Below, one piece after another: positions 31,891 through 46,815 of a DNA stretch of 64,000 nt. The notes beneath the pieces are model-generated. The model was given only the letters and a program-made list of their open reading frames with translations, made no database searches and had not been told where the DNA came from. This DNA is from Hoyosella subflava DQS3-9A1 (GTDB taxonomy: Bacteria; Actinomycetota; Actinomycetes; Mycobacteriales; Mycobacteriaceae): positions 3,162,001-3,226,000 of the forward strand of contig NC_015564.1 in assembly GCF_000214175.1 (NCBI RefSeq), in the 5' to 3' direction. Every line of letters begins with the position of its first letter. Position 1 is the first letter of the stretch. A program made the translations under genes and the position numbers.

Positions 31891-32850
31891 ATGACAGGAA
31901 CGACCGCTGCTCTATTCGCGGCGCTCGCTGTGCTGCTCGCAGGTCCCGTTCCCGCGCTGCTCAGTCGTGCGCGATGGCCGCTTCGGGCACCGCGTGCCGC
32001 GCTCGTCCTGTGGCAGTCCATCGCTCTCGCGGCCGTGCTGTCCGCCTTCAGTTCCGGTCTCGCCATCGCCAGCATGCTGCTCGTACCCGGGCCCGATGGC
32101 AGGCCCACGACCTCGCCGACAGACGAAATCTCGGCGCTCGGACTGCCTCTGTGGATGCTGTCAGTTTCAGTATTCGCTCTCACCGTCCTGATCGGTGCCC
32201 GGTTGCTGTACAGCACAGCCCGCGTGGCCATCAAGACAAGGCGCAGACGGGCGCACCACCGCATGCTCGTCGACTTGCTCGATCAGCGCGATCCGCGGCT
32301 AACCGGGCTGAGCAAAGCCGACCTGCGGGTCTTGCAACATCAAGAACCTATGGCGTACTGCCTCCCCGGGCTGAAGCAGCGGGTCGTGGTGAGTGAAGGC
32401 ACCCTCGATCAGCTCGAGCCCGACGAACTCGACGCGATCCTCGCGCACGAGCGCGCACACTTGCGGGCACGTCATGACCTCGTCCTCGAAGCGTTCACCG
32501 CGGTACATGAAGCGTTCCCACGGTTCGTCCGGAGCAAGACAGCCCTCGGGTCGGTGCGATTGCTCATCGAACTTCTCGCGGACGACGCCGCACTGCGTAC
32601 AACAGGTCCCCGGCCCCTCGCCCACGCCCTGGTGACATGTGCGTCGAGCAAAACTCCCGAAGGCGCGATGGCTGCAGGCGGCCCCTCCACCGTCGTGCGC
32701 GTCCGGCGGCTCGCCGAGGGAACGTATGACGGCCGAATATCGGTAGCCGCGTATTCCGTCGCGGCGCTGATCATGGTGGGTCCGACGATCGCCGTCGCGG
32801 TCCCCTGGCTGGTCGAATTGTCCCGCCTTTTCGGCCTGGCGCCACGCTGA
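31891..32850 (+). CDS. M56-family membrane metallopeptidase (BlaR1-like, Rv1845c-like)
   Basis: 319 residues from ATG 31891 with AGGGAG upstream. Three TM segments in the first 110 residues, then a cytoplasmic gluzincin domain with zinc motif HERAH (His186, Glu187, His190) and AYCLPGLKQRVVVSEG before it; the last TM is at 270-290. Unlike BlaR1 it lacks a penicillin-binding sensor domain, so the trigger is unknown. It presumably cleaves BlaI, encoded 98 bp upstream. Confidence 0.9.
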   Translation: MTGTTAALFAALAVLLAGPVPALLSRARWPLRAPRAALVLWQSIALAAVLSAFSSGLAIASMLLVPGPDGRPTTSPTDEISALGLPLWMLSVSVFALTVLIGARLLYSTARVAIKTRRRRAHHRMLVDLLDQRDPRLTGLSKADLRVLQHQEPMAYCLPGLKQRVVVSEGTLDQLEPDELDAILAHERAHLRARHDLVLEAFTAVHEAFPRFVRSKTALGSVRLLIELLADDAALRTTGPRPLAHALVTCASSKTPEGAMAAGGPSTVVRVRRLAEGTYDGRISVAAYSVAALIMVGPTIAVAVPWLVELSRLFGLAPR

Positions 32851-32934
32851 CACCTTCTCGCGGACCATAGCCGATATCCTGAACTCGCCCCGGTGGCCGC
32901 CAGGGCGAATGCTTAGCCGGCTAGGAAATCGCAT

Positions 32935-35872
<2,938 letters not shown>

Positions 35873-35929
35873 CGTATTTGATCACGAAAACTGTCCGGTC
35901 ACCCTATTTGACTGTTTAAGGTGAGGGGC

Positions 35930-36376
35930 ATGAAGGGTTTGCTGGCCGGTGTCGTCGCGGCGATTGTTGCTGTTGTTATTGGAGCTGTACTTTTCTTCAT
36001 CTTCGTCGATCGTTCGGAAACTACGGATCGGCCCCAGGAGAACCCCACGTACGCCATCGATGGACGCCAGCAAAATTGCGCCGAGTTCTTCGGCGAGACC
36101 TGCGACTTCGAAACCCAGGACGGGTTCAATCGCTGGGCCGCGGACCTCGACGGCTTCATCACCGAGGAGCAGCGGATGGGCTCGTTCGCGGATGATATCG
36201 GCTTCACTGAGACCGGAAAGATCGCTCTCAAGGCGTGCGTGCTGACGCAAACGTCGGACAACACCGTCAATGAACTGGTCGACTTCACTCAGCGCGACCA
36301 TCCCGAAGCCACCACTGCGCAAGTATTCCCGATCTGGAATGCGGCGCGCTGGCACCTTTGCCCTCTGCCTCGGTAG
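35930..36376 (+). CDS. Membrane-anchored exported protein, unknown function
   Basis: 148 residues from ATG 35930 (AAGGTGAGGGGC precedes; GTG 35921 also in frame). One N-terminal TM (LLAGVVAAIVAVVIGAVLFFIF), then an extracytoplasmic helical domain with four Cys (QNCAEFF, ETCDFE, KACVLT, HLCPL) probably forming two disulfides. No family was recognised; layout resembles small mycobacterial DUF732-type proteins. It sits between guaB1 and the CNNM pair. Confidence 0.65.
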   Translation: MKGLLAGVVAAIVAVVIGAVLFFIFVDRSETTDRPQENPTYAIDGRQQNCAEFFGETCDFETQDGFNRWAADLDGFITEEQRMGSFADDIGFTETGKIALKACVLTQTSDNTVNELVDFTQRDHPEATTAQVFPIWNAARWHLCPLPR

Positions 36377-36448
36377 TGTGCGTTCGCTCTCAGCGGCACG
36401 CTCCAGAGTCCCCATTTCAGCCGTTTCGCCGGTAAAGTAATCGCACCT

Positions 36449-36630
36449 CCATTTTCAGGAAATGGCACGGTGGCTCTTCCCGAGCACGCGCGTGTCCGAC
36501 AGAAAGGACGACGGTGCCCGAGGCACCCGCTCAACCGCTCGCGAGCGCCGAAACCGCCGCACATAGCGGCGAAGGCTCACAAGACGATCCCGGCCCGGGG
36601 TCCTCTAGGAAGCCGGGTCTCAAACCCGGC
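36449..36630 (+). other. Structured untranslated leader upstream of the CNNM genes
   Basis: Several perfect short hairpins follow one another: CCATTT/AAATGG (36449-36465), GGTGCC/GGCACC (36513-36527), palindrome GCTCGCGAGC (36537-36546), GCCGC/GCGGC (36556-36570) and GCCGGGT/ACCCGGC (36612-36630). A possible -10 TAAAGT is at 36433-36438. I do not recognise a known riboswitch. The region overlaps a 63-codon ORF. Confidence 0.4.
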
Positions 36631-36705
36631 CTATCCCCACGCCATTCCGCCTGCACTTCTGTACCCCTCCCCTTTACAACGGCTCCGACTTCAGGCGCCG
36701 CGTAG
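36514..36705 (+). CDS. Upstream ORF coupled to the CNNM gene (possible leader peptide)
   Basis: 63 codons from GTG 36514 with AAAGGA 6 bases upstream. It ends in TAG at 36703-36705, overlapping the GTG start of the CNNM protein as TAGTG. The CNNM start has no ribosome site of its own, so its translation may depend on this ORF. The peptide is Pro/Ser/Ala-rich with a GLKPGLS segment, has no recognised domain, and its codon pattern is less typical than its neighbours. It may be a regulatory leader rather than a functional protein. Confidence 0.4.
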   Translation: MPEAPAQPLASAETAAHSGEGSQDDPGPGSSRKPGLKPGLSPRHSACTSVPLPFTTAPTSGAA

Positions 36706-38105
36706 TGGACGTTCTGCTTTCTGTTCTGATTCCCGTCGCCAGCCTGCTCGGGTTCATGGCACTGACCGCGGGTACCGCGATGTTCGTCGCAGCCGAATTC
36801 TCGCTCACCGCACTTGAACGCACCGTTGTCGATGCGCACGCTCGCGAGGGAGACTTGCGCGCCCGCCAGGTGCAGCATGCTCACCGGACACTCTCGTTCC
36901 AGCTTTCCGGCGCGCAACTCGGTATCACGCTGACCACCCTCATCACCGGCTATCTTGCAGAACCTGTACTCGCGCAGTTCGTGCTGCCCGTCCTCAACCT
37001 CATCGGCGTTCCCGAATCTGCCGTCGGCGGGCTCTCGCTCGCCATCGCGCTCATTCTGGCGACGTCGCTGTCGATGGTGTTCGGTGAGCTGGTTCCGAAG
37101 AACCTCGCCATCTCTCGGCCGCTGCCCACCGCCCGGGCGACGGCCGGATTCCAGGCGGGTTTCTCGTTTCTGTTTAAGGCCGCAATCACCGGCCTGAACG
37201 GTGCGGCGAACACGATGGTGCGCCGCCTGGGAATCGAGCCCGCAGATGAGCTTCGATCGGCACGGTCGCCCGAAGAGCTGATCGCACTAGTACGGAACTC
37301 AGCTGTTCATGGCTCACTCGACGAGGCCACCGCGACACTCGTCGACCGTTCCCTCAAGTTCGGTGAACTCACCGCCGAAGACCTGATGACACCGCGGGTC
37401 AAAATCGAGTCACTTGCCCGAACGGACACCGTCGCGGATCTGTTGAGTGCTGCACGGCGCACTGGCCATTCCCGTTTCCCGGTGACCGGTGGTGACCTTG
37501 ATGACACGATCGGAGTCGTCCACGTCAAGGAGGCGTTCACGGTGGCTCCTGCGGACCGGACGGCAACTCCGGTGTGGCGGCTTCTGCAGAAGGTCCCGGT
37601 GGTGCCCTCGTCTCTCGACGGGGACGCGCTCATGGACAGAATCCGCTCGCATGGGCTGCAGATCGCTCTCGTCGTCGACGAGTACGGCGGCACCGCCGGT
37701 GTGGTCACCATGGAAGACCTGATCGAGGAAATCTTCGGTGACGTACGCGACGAGCACGATGACACTGAAGCCGAAATCGCGGAGACAAGCGCAGGATGGG
37801 ATCTTTCCGGGCTGCTCCGGGTCGATGAGGTCGAAGCCGCTACCGGCTACAACGCACCCGATGGTGACTACGAAACACTCGGTGGTCTCGTGCTGACCGC
37901 TCTCGGCCGGATCCCGGACGAAGGCGACCACGTCATCCTTCCCGCGTCAGACCGGGGTCGCTCCAGCGACGGTTTCGACGATGCCCCGGAGCTGTGGGAA
38001 GCGATCGTTCTCCGGATGGAGGGCCGCCGGATCGACCGTGTCACCATCAGCCGCATCCCGCAATCACACCACTCCGCGAACAGTGGGGAGATGAGCCATG
38101 GGTGA
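36705..38105 (+). CDS. CNNM/CorC-type membrane protein with CBS and CorC domains (Rv1842c-like)
   Basis: 466 residues from GTG 36705. N-terminal CNNM (DUF21) domain with four TM, including AAEFSLTALERTVVDAHA and LVPKNLAISRPLP near 130; CBS pair at about 225-350 (EDLMTPRVKIESL, DEYGGTAGVVTMEDLIEEIFG); and C-terminal CorC_HlyC domain (GWDLSGLLRVDEVEAATGYN). CNNM proteins export Mg2+ or act in metal homeostasis with nucleotide-sensing CBS domains. Overlaps the paralogue downstream by 8 bases. Confidence 0.92.
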   Translation: MDVLLSVLIPVASLLGFMALTAGTAMFVAAEFSLTALERTVVDAHAREGDLRARQVQHAHRTLSFQLSGAQLGITLTTLITGYLAEPVLAQFVLPVLNLIGVPESAVGGLSLAIALILATSLSMVFGELVPKNLAISRPLPTARATAGFQAGFSFLFKAAITGLNGAANTMVRRLGIEPADELRSARSPEELIALVRNSAVHGSLDEATATLVDRSLKFGELTAEDLMTPRVKIESLARTDTVADLLSAARRTGHSRFPVTGGDLDDTIGVVHVKEAFTVAPADRTATPVWRLLQKVPVVPSSLDGDALMDRIRSHGLQIALVVDEYGGTAGVVTMEDLIEEIFGDVRDEHDDTEAEIAETSAGWDLSGLLRVDEVEAATGYNAPDGDYETLGGLVLTALGRIPDEGDHVILPASDRGRSSDGFDDAPELWEAIVLRMEGRRIDRVTISRIPQSHHSANSGEMSHG

Positions 38106-39156
38106 TCTGCTCGCCATCGGCCTGATGGTTCTCCTGCTGCTTGGCAACGGGTTTTTCGTCGGAGCTGAGTTCGCTCTGATTTCCGCACGCCGCGACCGGC
38201 TCGAAGCTCTCGACGAACAGGGCCACAAACGTGCTCAGACTGTCATCCGTGCCGGTGAGCAATTGTCCCGGATGCTCGCAGGCGCACAACTCGGCATCAC
38301 GATCTGCTCCATCCTCTTGGGCCGGGTCGCTGAGCCGGCGATAGCGCATCTCATCGAGACACCGCTCGAGGCGGTCGGCGTGCCTGGCGCCCTGTTGCAC
38401 CCCATCGCTTTCACGATTGCCCTGGCCATAGTGGTGGTCCTGCATATCCTCGTGGGTGAAATGGTGCCGAAGAACATCGCCATCGCCGGGCCGGAACGGA
38501 CCGCAATGCTGCTGGTTCCGGCGCATGTGTTCGCCACACGACTGATGAGCCCTCTCATCACGCTGTATAACTACCTCGCCAACGCGACGCTGCGGCTCTT
38601 CGGCGTGGAGCCTCGCGATGAACTCGACTCCGCGGTTTCCGTCCGTGAACTCGCCGACATGATCCGCGAGTCGCGGTCAGAGGGTTTGCTGGATGAAGAC
38701 GAGCACCGCAGACTCGCCCGGACGCTGCGGACCGCTGGCCGCACTGTCGCGGATGTCCTCATCCCGGTGAGCCGTGTCCGCGGCCTCCCTCTGCAGGACG
38801 GTGGAACGACACTCGGTGCGATCGAGAAGGCAGTCGCAGATACAGGGTTCTCGCGGTACCCGATCGCCGATGAGGCGGGCGAGTATGTCGGGTATCTGCA
38901 TCTGAAAGACGCTCTCGACGCGGTGATCGACGAATCAGCCGGACCGGCGACGGTGATCCCGCGGGACCTGATCCGGCCGCTGCCAGCGATGCCGGGCAAC
39001 ACACCACTCGATGAGGCGCTCGCCGTGCTCCGCCTCGACAGCAGTCACCTCGGCAAGGTGGTGACGTCAACCGGCCGCACGGTCGGTATCGTCGCGCTTG
39101 AGGACCTTCTCGAGGAATTCGTTGGCCGTGTCCGCGACAGCACCCACCGGAGATAA
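38098..39156 (+). CDS. CNNM-type membrane protein with CBS domains (Rv1841c-like)
   Basis: 352 residues from ATG 38098, overlapping the first CNNM gene. DUF21 domain with FFVGAEFALISARRDRLEAL and VGEMVPKNIAIAGPER, CBS pair at about 215-345 (ADVLIPVSRVRGLPL, VGIVALEDLLEEFVGRVRD). It lacks the CorC domain of its neighbour, so the two probably form a heteromeric transporter. The stop overlaps the next start (TAATG). Confidence 0.92.
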   Translation: MGDLLAIGLMVLLLLGNGFFVGAEFALISARRDRLEALDEQGHKRAQTVIRAGEQLSRMLAGAQLGITICSILLGRVAEPAIAHLIETPLEAVGVPGALLHPIAFTIALAIVVVLHILVGEMVPKNIAIAGPERTAMLLVPAHVFATRLMSPLITLYNYLANATLRLFGVEPRDELDSAVSVRELADMIRESRSEGLLDEDEHRRLARTLRTAGRTVADVLIPVSRVRGLPLQDGGTTLGAIEKAVADTGFSRYPIADEAGEYVGYLHLKDALDAVIDESAGPATVIPRDLIRPLPAMPGNTPLDEALAVLRLDSSHLGKVVTSTGRTVGIVALEDLLEEFVGRVRDSTHRR

Positions 39157-40040
39157 TGACGAGTCTGACACCGCAGCAGTGGCGACCGCGCCAGGCAGCG
39201 CATCACGCACGCGCGGACGCACTTCTCACACCGCACATCGAGCGGCAGGCGCGAGGCGAGCGGCATCCGGTCATGGACTTCCTGTTCACGTATTACAGCC
39301 TGCGGCCCGCGCAACTCCGGCGCTGGCATCCAGGACACGGCGTCGCGCTGCGCGACGCGGCGGAATACGCTGCGCTGCGCGGCTACCACCGCACGTCTGA
39401 GGGCGCGTTGGTTTCCCCGGAACACGTGGCGCGCCGGGTGAGCACCCTGACCTTTGTCGCACGCCTCATGGCGAACACTGAGAGCAAGGAGCCCGCGCTC
39501 GGGTGTTTCGGGCTGCACGAATGGGCGATGGTGTACCGGAGCACACCGGAGGACATCCGGCATGCGGGAGTGCCGCTGCGGCTCGGCCACGTCGGCACGA
39601 ACGAGGTCGTCGAAGCGCAGCAACTCAAGTGCACCCACTACGACGCGTTCCGCTTCTTCACTCCCGCGGCAGCACCGAAGAACGTGCTGCCGCTTACGCG
39701 CGATGATCAGATCGAGCGAGAACAGCCTGGCTGCGTCCACGCCACTATGGACCTCTATAAGTGGTGCTACAAGCTGCTGCCTATCACTGATTCTGAACTG
39801 CTGATGGATTGTTTTGAACTCGCCTTGACAGCGCGTGCGCTAGACATGCGCGCAAGCCCTTATGATTTGACTGAGTTCGGGTACCCTCCCGTACAGATTG
39901 AGACCCCAGCCGGCCGCGCGGAATATGTGCGGGGGCAAATAGCGCTAAGTAAGGCAGCACAACCACTCCGGACGCGGCTGCTTCAGCGCTGCCGGAACGT
40001 ACTATCTGACCTCGAGACCACCCCCAAGGCTGATCAGTGA
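39156..40040 (+). CDS. Conserved protein, often labelled 3-methyladenine DNA glycosylase
   Basis: 294 residues from ATG 39156, coupled to the CNNM pair by TAATG overlap. Soluble, helical, with HPVMDFLFTYYSLRPAQLRRWHPG near 40-60, ALGCFGLHEWAMVYR near 120 and HYDAFRFFTPAA near 165. I recall actinobacterial homologues annotated as 3-methyladenine glycosylases, but no HhH or AAG-type motif is visible, so I would not rely on that name. Conserved His and Trp suggest an enzyme. Function unknown. Confidence 0.65.
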   Translation: MTSLTPQQWRPRQAAHHARADALLTPHIERQARGERHPVMDFLFTYYSLRPAQLRRWHPGHGVALRDAAEYAALRGYHRTSEGALVSPEHVARRVSTLTFVARLMANTESKEPALGCFGLHEWAMVYRSTPEDIRHAGVPLRLGHVGTNEVVEAQQLKCTHYDAFRFFTPAAAPKNVLPLTRDDQIEREQPGCVHATMDLYKWCYKLLPITDSELLMDCFELALTARALDMRASPYDLTEFGYPPVQIETPAGRAEYVRGQIALSKAAQPLRTRLLQRCRNVLSDLETTPKADQ

Positions 40041-40093
40041 CGCAGGAACCCCTGCAGGTACCCTTGGTGGTGCTTCGGGCAGCCCTGCGCGCC

Positions 40094-40112
40094 ACGGCAC
40101 TCGCAGTGCCGT
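40094..40112. terminator. Hairpin upstream of glcB
   Basis: ACGGCACT (40094-40101) pairs perfectly with AGTGCCGT (40105-40112) around CGC, 53 bp past the previous stop and 40 bp before the glcB start. It could be a terminator or an operator. Confidence 0.5.
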
Positions 40113-40152
40113 TGGTGTGCGTGGAACGAATTTCATAGAAGTGAGGCGATGA

Positions 40153-42327
40153 ATGACTGAGCGCGTGACCGTCGGCAACCTGCAGGTTGCCAAGGTTCTG
40201 TACGACTTCGTGGTGAACGAGGCCATACCCGGCACCGGCGTTGATGCCGAAGCGTTCTGGGCCGGAGCAGAATCCGTATTCACCGATCTCATCCCCACGA
40301 ACAAGGAACTCCTCGCCAAGCGTGACGAGCTTCAGGGAAAGATCGATGCATGGCACGGCGAGAACGGCGGCGACTTCGATCTAGCCGCCTACAAGTCGTT
40401 CCTGTCTGATATCGGATACCTGCAGCCCGAGCCTGCCGATTTCCACGCCACTACTTCTGGGGTTGACGAGGAGATCGCGGAGATGGCCGGCCCGCAGCTC
40501 GTCGTGCCGGTTCTGAACGCGCGCTTCGCGATCAACGCCGCGAACGCTCGCTGGGGCTCGCTCTACGACGCGCTGTATGGCACCGACGTCATCCCCGAGG
40601 ATGGCGGCGCCGAGAAGGGCACCAGCTACAACAAGGTGCGCGGCGACAAGGTGATCGCGTACGCGCGCAACGTTCTCGACGACGCGGCACCTCTCGCCCA
40701 GGGTTCCCACACGGGCAGCACAAAGTATGCGATCGCCAACAACCACCTGCAGGTCACGCTCGCTGATGGCTCCACGACCGGGCTGGCTGCGGGTGCGACG
40801 CTGTCGGGCTACCAGGGGGACGTCGACGCGCCGTCGGCGATTCTGGTCAAGCATCATGGTCTGCACGCCGAGATTCAAATCGACCCCGAAAGCCCGGTCG
40901 GCAAGACCGATCCGGCCGGAGTGAAAGACGTTGTCCTCGAATCCGCAATCACCACGATCATGGACTTCGAAGACTCTGTCGCCGCCGTCGATGCTGACGA
41001 CAAGGTCATCGGGTACACGAACTGGCTGGGCTTGATGAAGGGCGACCTCTCGGAGGAGGTCAGCAAGGGCGGTAAGACCTTCACCCGGACGATGAATCCG
41101 GACCGCGAGTACACCACCCCCGATGGCCGCACCCTGACGCTGCCCGGGCGCTCCCTGCTGTTCGTGCGTAACGTCGGTCACCTGATGACGTCCGACGCAA
41201 TCCTCGATGCTGACGGCAACGAGGTGCCTGAGGGGATCCTTGACGCTCTCATCACGTCGCTGGTCGGCCTGCACAGCCTCCGCGGCGCCTACCCGCTCAA
41301 GAACAGCCGGACGGGCTCCCTGTACATCGTGAAGCCCAAGATGCACGGCCCCGAAGAGGTCGCGTTCACCGTCGAACTCTTCCGCCGCGTCGAGCAGATC
41401 CTCGACCTGCCGGAGAACACGCTGAAGGTCGGCATCATGGACGAGGAACGCCGGACCACGGTGAACCTCAAGGCATGCATCGAGGCTGCTCAGGAACGTG
41501 TGGTGTTCATTAACACCGGCTTCCTCGACCGCACCGGCGACGAGATCCACACCTCGATGGAGGCGGGTCCGTTCGTGCCTAAGGCTGATCAGAAGTCGCA
41601 AAAATGGTTCAACGCCTACGAGGATGCGAACGTCGACGTGGGTCTGGCCACTGGTTTACCCGGCCACGCCCAGATCGGTAAGGGCATGTGGGCGATGACT
41701 GAGCTGATGGCAGCCATGGTCGAGCAAAAGATCGGTCAGCCGAAGGCCGGTGCGAGCACCGCGTGGGTGCCCTCGCCCACCGCAGCGACACTGCATGCGA
41801 TGCACTACCACCAGGTGGATGTCTTCGCGCGTCAGGCTGAGCTCAAGGAGCGCACCCCAGCCAGCATCGATGATCTGCTGACCATCCCTGTCGCTGCGGA
41901 TGCGGCGTCCTGGGAACCGCAGACAGTGCAGCGTGAAGTGGACAACAACTGCCAGTCAATCCTCGGTTACGTGGTTCGCTGGATCGACCACGGTGTCGGC
42001 TGCTCCAAGGTGCCTGACATCAACGATGTTGCGCTCATGGAGGACCGGGCGACCCTGCGCATCGCAAGCCAGACGCTGGCGAACTGGCTGCGCCACGACA
42101 TCATCACCAAGGACCAGGTAATGGAGTCGCTTAAGCGCATGGCTGAGGTCGTGGACCGCCAGAATGCAGGCGATCCGGCGTACACGCCAATGGCACCGAA
42201 CTTCGAGGGCAACATCGCCTTCGAAGCAGCCACTGAGCTGATCATCGAAGGCGGAAAGCAGCCCAGCGGCTACACCGAGCCGATCCTGCACCGCCGCCGC
42301 CGCGAGTTCAAGGCTGCGAACAAATAG
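40153..42327 (+). CDS. glcB: Malate synthase G
   Basis: 724 residues, full length for the monomeric G isoform. Clear landmarks: [19 protein letters not shown] (magnesium-ligand region), [50 protein letters not shown] with the catalytic Glu/Asp, and [12 protein letters not shown]. Condenses glyoxylate with acetyl-CoA to malate, the second glyoxylate-shunt step. Monocistronic and closed by a hairpin. Corresponds to Rv1837c in the syntenic block. No isocitrate lyase gene is in the window. Confidence 0.97.
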   Translation: MTERVTVGNLQVAKVLYDFVVNEAIPGTGVDAEAFWAGAESVFTDLIPTNKELLAKRDELQGKIDAWHGENGGDFDLAAYKSFLSDIGYLQPEPADFHATTSGVDEEIAEMAGPQLVVPVLNARFAINAANARWGSLYDALYGTDVIPEDGGAEKGTSYNKVRGDKVIAYARNVLDDAAPLAQGSHTGSTKYAIANNHLQVTLADGSTTGLAAGATLSGYQGDVDAPSAILVKHHGLHAEIQIDPESPVGKTDPAGVKDVVLESAITTIMDFEDSVAAVDADDKVIGYTNWLGLMKGDLSEEVSKGGKTFTRTMNPDREYTTPDGRTLTLPGRSLLFVRNVGHLMTSDAILDADGNEVPEGILDALITSLVGLHSLRGAYPLKNSRTGSLYIVKPKMHGPEEVAFTVELFRRVEQILDLPENTLKVGIMDEERRTTVNLKACIEAAQERVVFINTGFLDRTGDEIHTSMEAGPFVPKADQKSQKWFNAYEDANVDVGLATGLPGHAQIGKGMWAMTELMAAMVEQKIGQPKAGASTAWVPSPTAATLHAMHYHQVDVFARQAELKERTPASIDDLLTIPVAADAASWEPQTVQREVDNNCQSILGYVVRWIDHGVGCSKVPDINDVALMEDRATLRIASQTLANWLRHDIITKDQVMESLKRMAEVVDRQNAGDPAYTPMAPNFEGNIAFEAATELIIEGGKQPSGYTEPILHRRRREFKAANK

Positions 42328-42367
42328 TTCGTGCCGATAGGCTCGCCTGACCGAGGCTGAGGCTGTG

Positions 42368-42401
42368 AAAGGGTGGGTGCGGTCCTCCGCGCCCACCCTT
42401 T
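42368..42401. terminator. Hairpin terminator of glcB
   Basis: AAAGGGTGGG (42368-42377) pairs with CCCACCCTTT (42392-42401), with a further inner CGG/CCG stem, 40 bp after the glcB stop. Confidence 0.75.
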
Positions 42402-42431
42402 CGCGTCGACCGTGTTCCTTAGGAGTGTGCT

Positions 42432-43580
42432 TTGCTGATCTTCGTCAGTGTGGTTGGCGTGTTCCTCGGTCTTGTGCACTTCTGGCTTTACCGGCGGCTG
42501 GTCAGGGCAAGTGAGACTGGGCCCCGCGGCGCCACGCTGGCGGGGGTCGTCCTGACGGCGGGCTGGCTTCTCGCAGTTATTGGTTTCGGCAGTGGCACAT
42601 ACTTCGCGACGTCCTGGGCGCGCCCGCTCGGCTACGTCGGCATGACGTGGCTTGCTGTCGTTTTCTATCTCGTGCTCGGAACTGTTCTCGTCGCCGTCGT
42701 GCTGCTCACCGGCCGCATCTTTCGGATTCAAGCTGCCAGCCCCGGCGACGTGCGGCGGCGCAACTTCGTGCGGGTCACCGGGATCGTGATGGTCGTAGGA
42801 GCGGTCGCGGCCACCACCTATGGTGCTGTCGCTGCTCTGAATCCTCGTGTCACCACAACTGTCGTCGATCTCGAAGGGTTGCCCGCCGAGTTCGATGGCA
42901 TCCGCGTCGCTGTCGTCGCTGACCTTCACGTTGGACCTTCGCTCGGTGCAGGGTTCACGCAGAAAGTCGTCGACCTGATCAACGAACAGGACCCCGACCT
43001 TATTGTCATGACCGGTGACCTCATTGATGGGACGGTCGACAAAGTAGGTGCCGATATTGCTTCGCTAGCGGAACTCGAGGCTCCGCTTGGCATCTTCGCG
43101 GTGAGCGGAAATCACGAGTACTACTCGGACGACGTTAACGCGTGGCTGGACTACTGGGAGTCCCTGGGACTTACCGTCCTGCGCAACGAACATGCGACGA
43201 TTTCGCTTGGTGACGAGGAAATCGACGTCGCGGGGGTGCACGACTACGACGCTCCCGAGCCACACTCCGCGGACATGGCGGCGGCCCTGGAGGGTCGCGA
43301 TCCTACTGGTTTCGTGATGCTGGTGGCACACCAGCCGCTGCACTCTGGCGAGGCCGCCGACCGCGGAGTCAACTTCCAGATTTCCGGACATACGCATGGC
43401 GGCCAGATCTGGCCATTTCACTACGCCGTGCAGGCTGTGCACGACACTGCGCTCGTGGGCCTCGACCGGGTCGGGGTGACCACCGTTTACACGACGAGCG
43501 GGGCGGGAGCGTGGGGACCGCCAGTTCGCGTGGGCGCCCCACCAGAGATTCCGATACTGGAGTTGCGGCGGACCCCCTGA
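42432..43580 (+). CDS. Membrane-anchored metallophosphoesterase (YaeI/YkuE type)
   Basis: 382 residues from TTG 42432 with AGGAG 6 bases upstream. Four to five N-terminal TM (about 1-145), then a calcineurin-like phosphoesterase with the canonical motifs VADLHVGP (DxH), VMTGDLIDG (GDxxD), AVSGNHEYY (GNHE), LVAHQPLH (H) and SGHTHGGQIWPF (GHxH), all metal ligands present. The catalytic domain probably faces outside or lies at the membrane surface. Substrate unknown; related enzymes act on lipid or nucleotide phosphates. Confidence 0.9.
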   Translation: MLIFVSVVGVFLGLVHFWLYRRLVRASETGPRGATLAGVVLTAGWLLAVIGFGSGTYFATSWARPLGYVGMTWLAVVFYLVLGTVLVAVVLLTGRIFRIQAASPGDVRRRNFVRVTGIVMVVGAVAATTYGAVAALNPRVTTTVVDLEGLPAEFDGIRVAVVADLHVGPSLGAGFTQKVVDLINEQDPDLIVMTGDLIDGTVDKVGADIASLAELEAPLGIFAVSGNHEYYSDDVNAWLDYWESLGLTVLRNEHATISLGDEEIDVAGVHDYDAPEPHSADMAAALEGRDPTGFVMLVAHQPLHSGEAADRGVNFQISGHTHGGQIWPFHYAVQAVHDTALVGLDRVGVTTVYTTSGAGAWGPPVRVGAPPEIPILELRRTP

Positions 43581-43582
43581 CA

Positions 43583-43646
43583 CTGGCGACCGATTTGGTA
43601 ACCAAAACCGCGTCTGGCGCGTCTTTGCTTACCAAATCGAGGCCAG
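43583..43646. terminator. Bidirectional hairpin between metallophosphoesterase gene and gcvP
   Basis: GATTTGGTAA (43592-43601) pairs perfectly with TTACCAAATC (43629-43638); outer CTGGC/GCCAG can extend it. It lies in the 67-bp gap between convergent stops. Confidence 0.7.
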
Positions 43647-43647
43647 C

Positions 43648-46488
<2,841 letters not shown>

Positions 46489-46534
46489 GGAGCACCCCTC
46501 AGGCCGGGCGGTGGACGCTCAAATCTCAAGCGCG

Positions 46535-46749
46535 CATCCGCTGTCGGTCCTCCCCCTCTGTCGCTGCCACAATGGGCGCCTGAGAGATTCGGCGGCGACG
46601 ACTGGATGTCTCGCTGGGCTTTTCCCCGTGGGCGGGTGGCTCACCACCACTTTCCAGAGGCGCCGCAGCACGTACGGTCCTTGTGCCTGAGAGATTGTCG
46701 GAGAGGTGTTGCTCCTTCGGCGCCCATCAGTTGATGATGGGACTCTCCC
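46535..46749 (-). promoter_or_regulatory. Tandem glycine riboswitch upstream of gcvP
   Basis: Read leftward from 46749 the leader begins GGGAGAGTCCC, followed by GGCGCCGAAGGAGCAA, CACCTCTCCG and AATCTCTCAGGCA, then CTCTGGAAAG closing the first aptamer. A second copy follows with CGGGGAAAAGCCC, CCGCCGAATCTCTCAGGC and ACAGAGGGGGAG. These are the conserved elements of gcvT-type glycine aptamers in tandem. It ends about 45 bp before gcvP. Confidence 0.93.
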
Positions 46750-46815
46750 GCACGGCATCGGCGCATCACGAGTCTAGCCCGGTCCCTGCTGCCGTGCGAA
46801 CTGGAGCTAGCAGTA

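Noticed and set aside
36612-36630. GCCGGGTCTCAAACCCGGC resembling a tRNA T-arm
   Set aside because: No D-arm, anticodon arm or acceptor stem can be formed around it; treated as a simple hairpin in the leader.
40381-41601. A 406-codon minus-strand frame within glcB
   Set aside because: Antisense to conserved malate synthase; no ribosome site and no recognisable domain.
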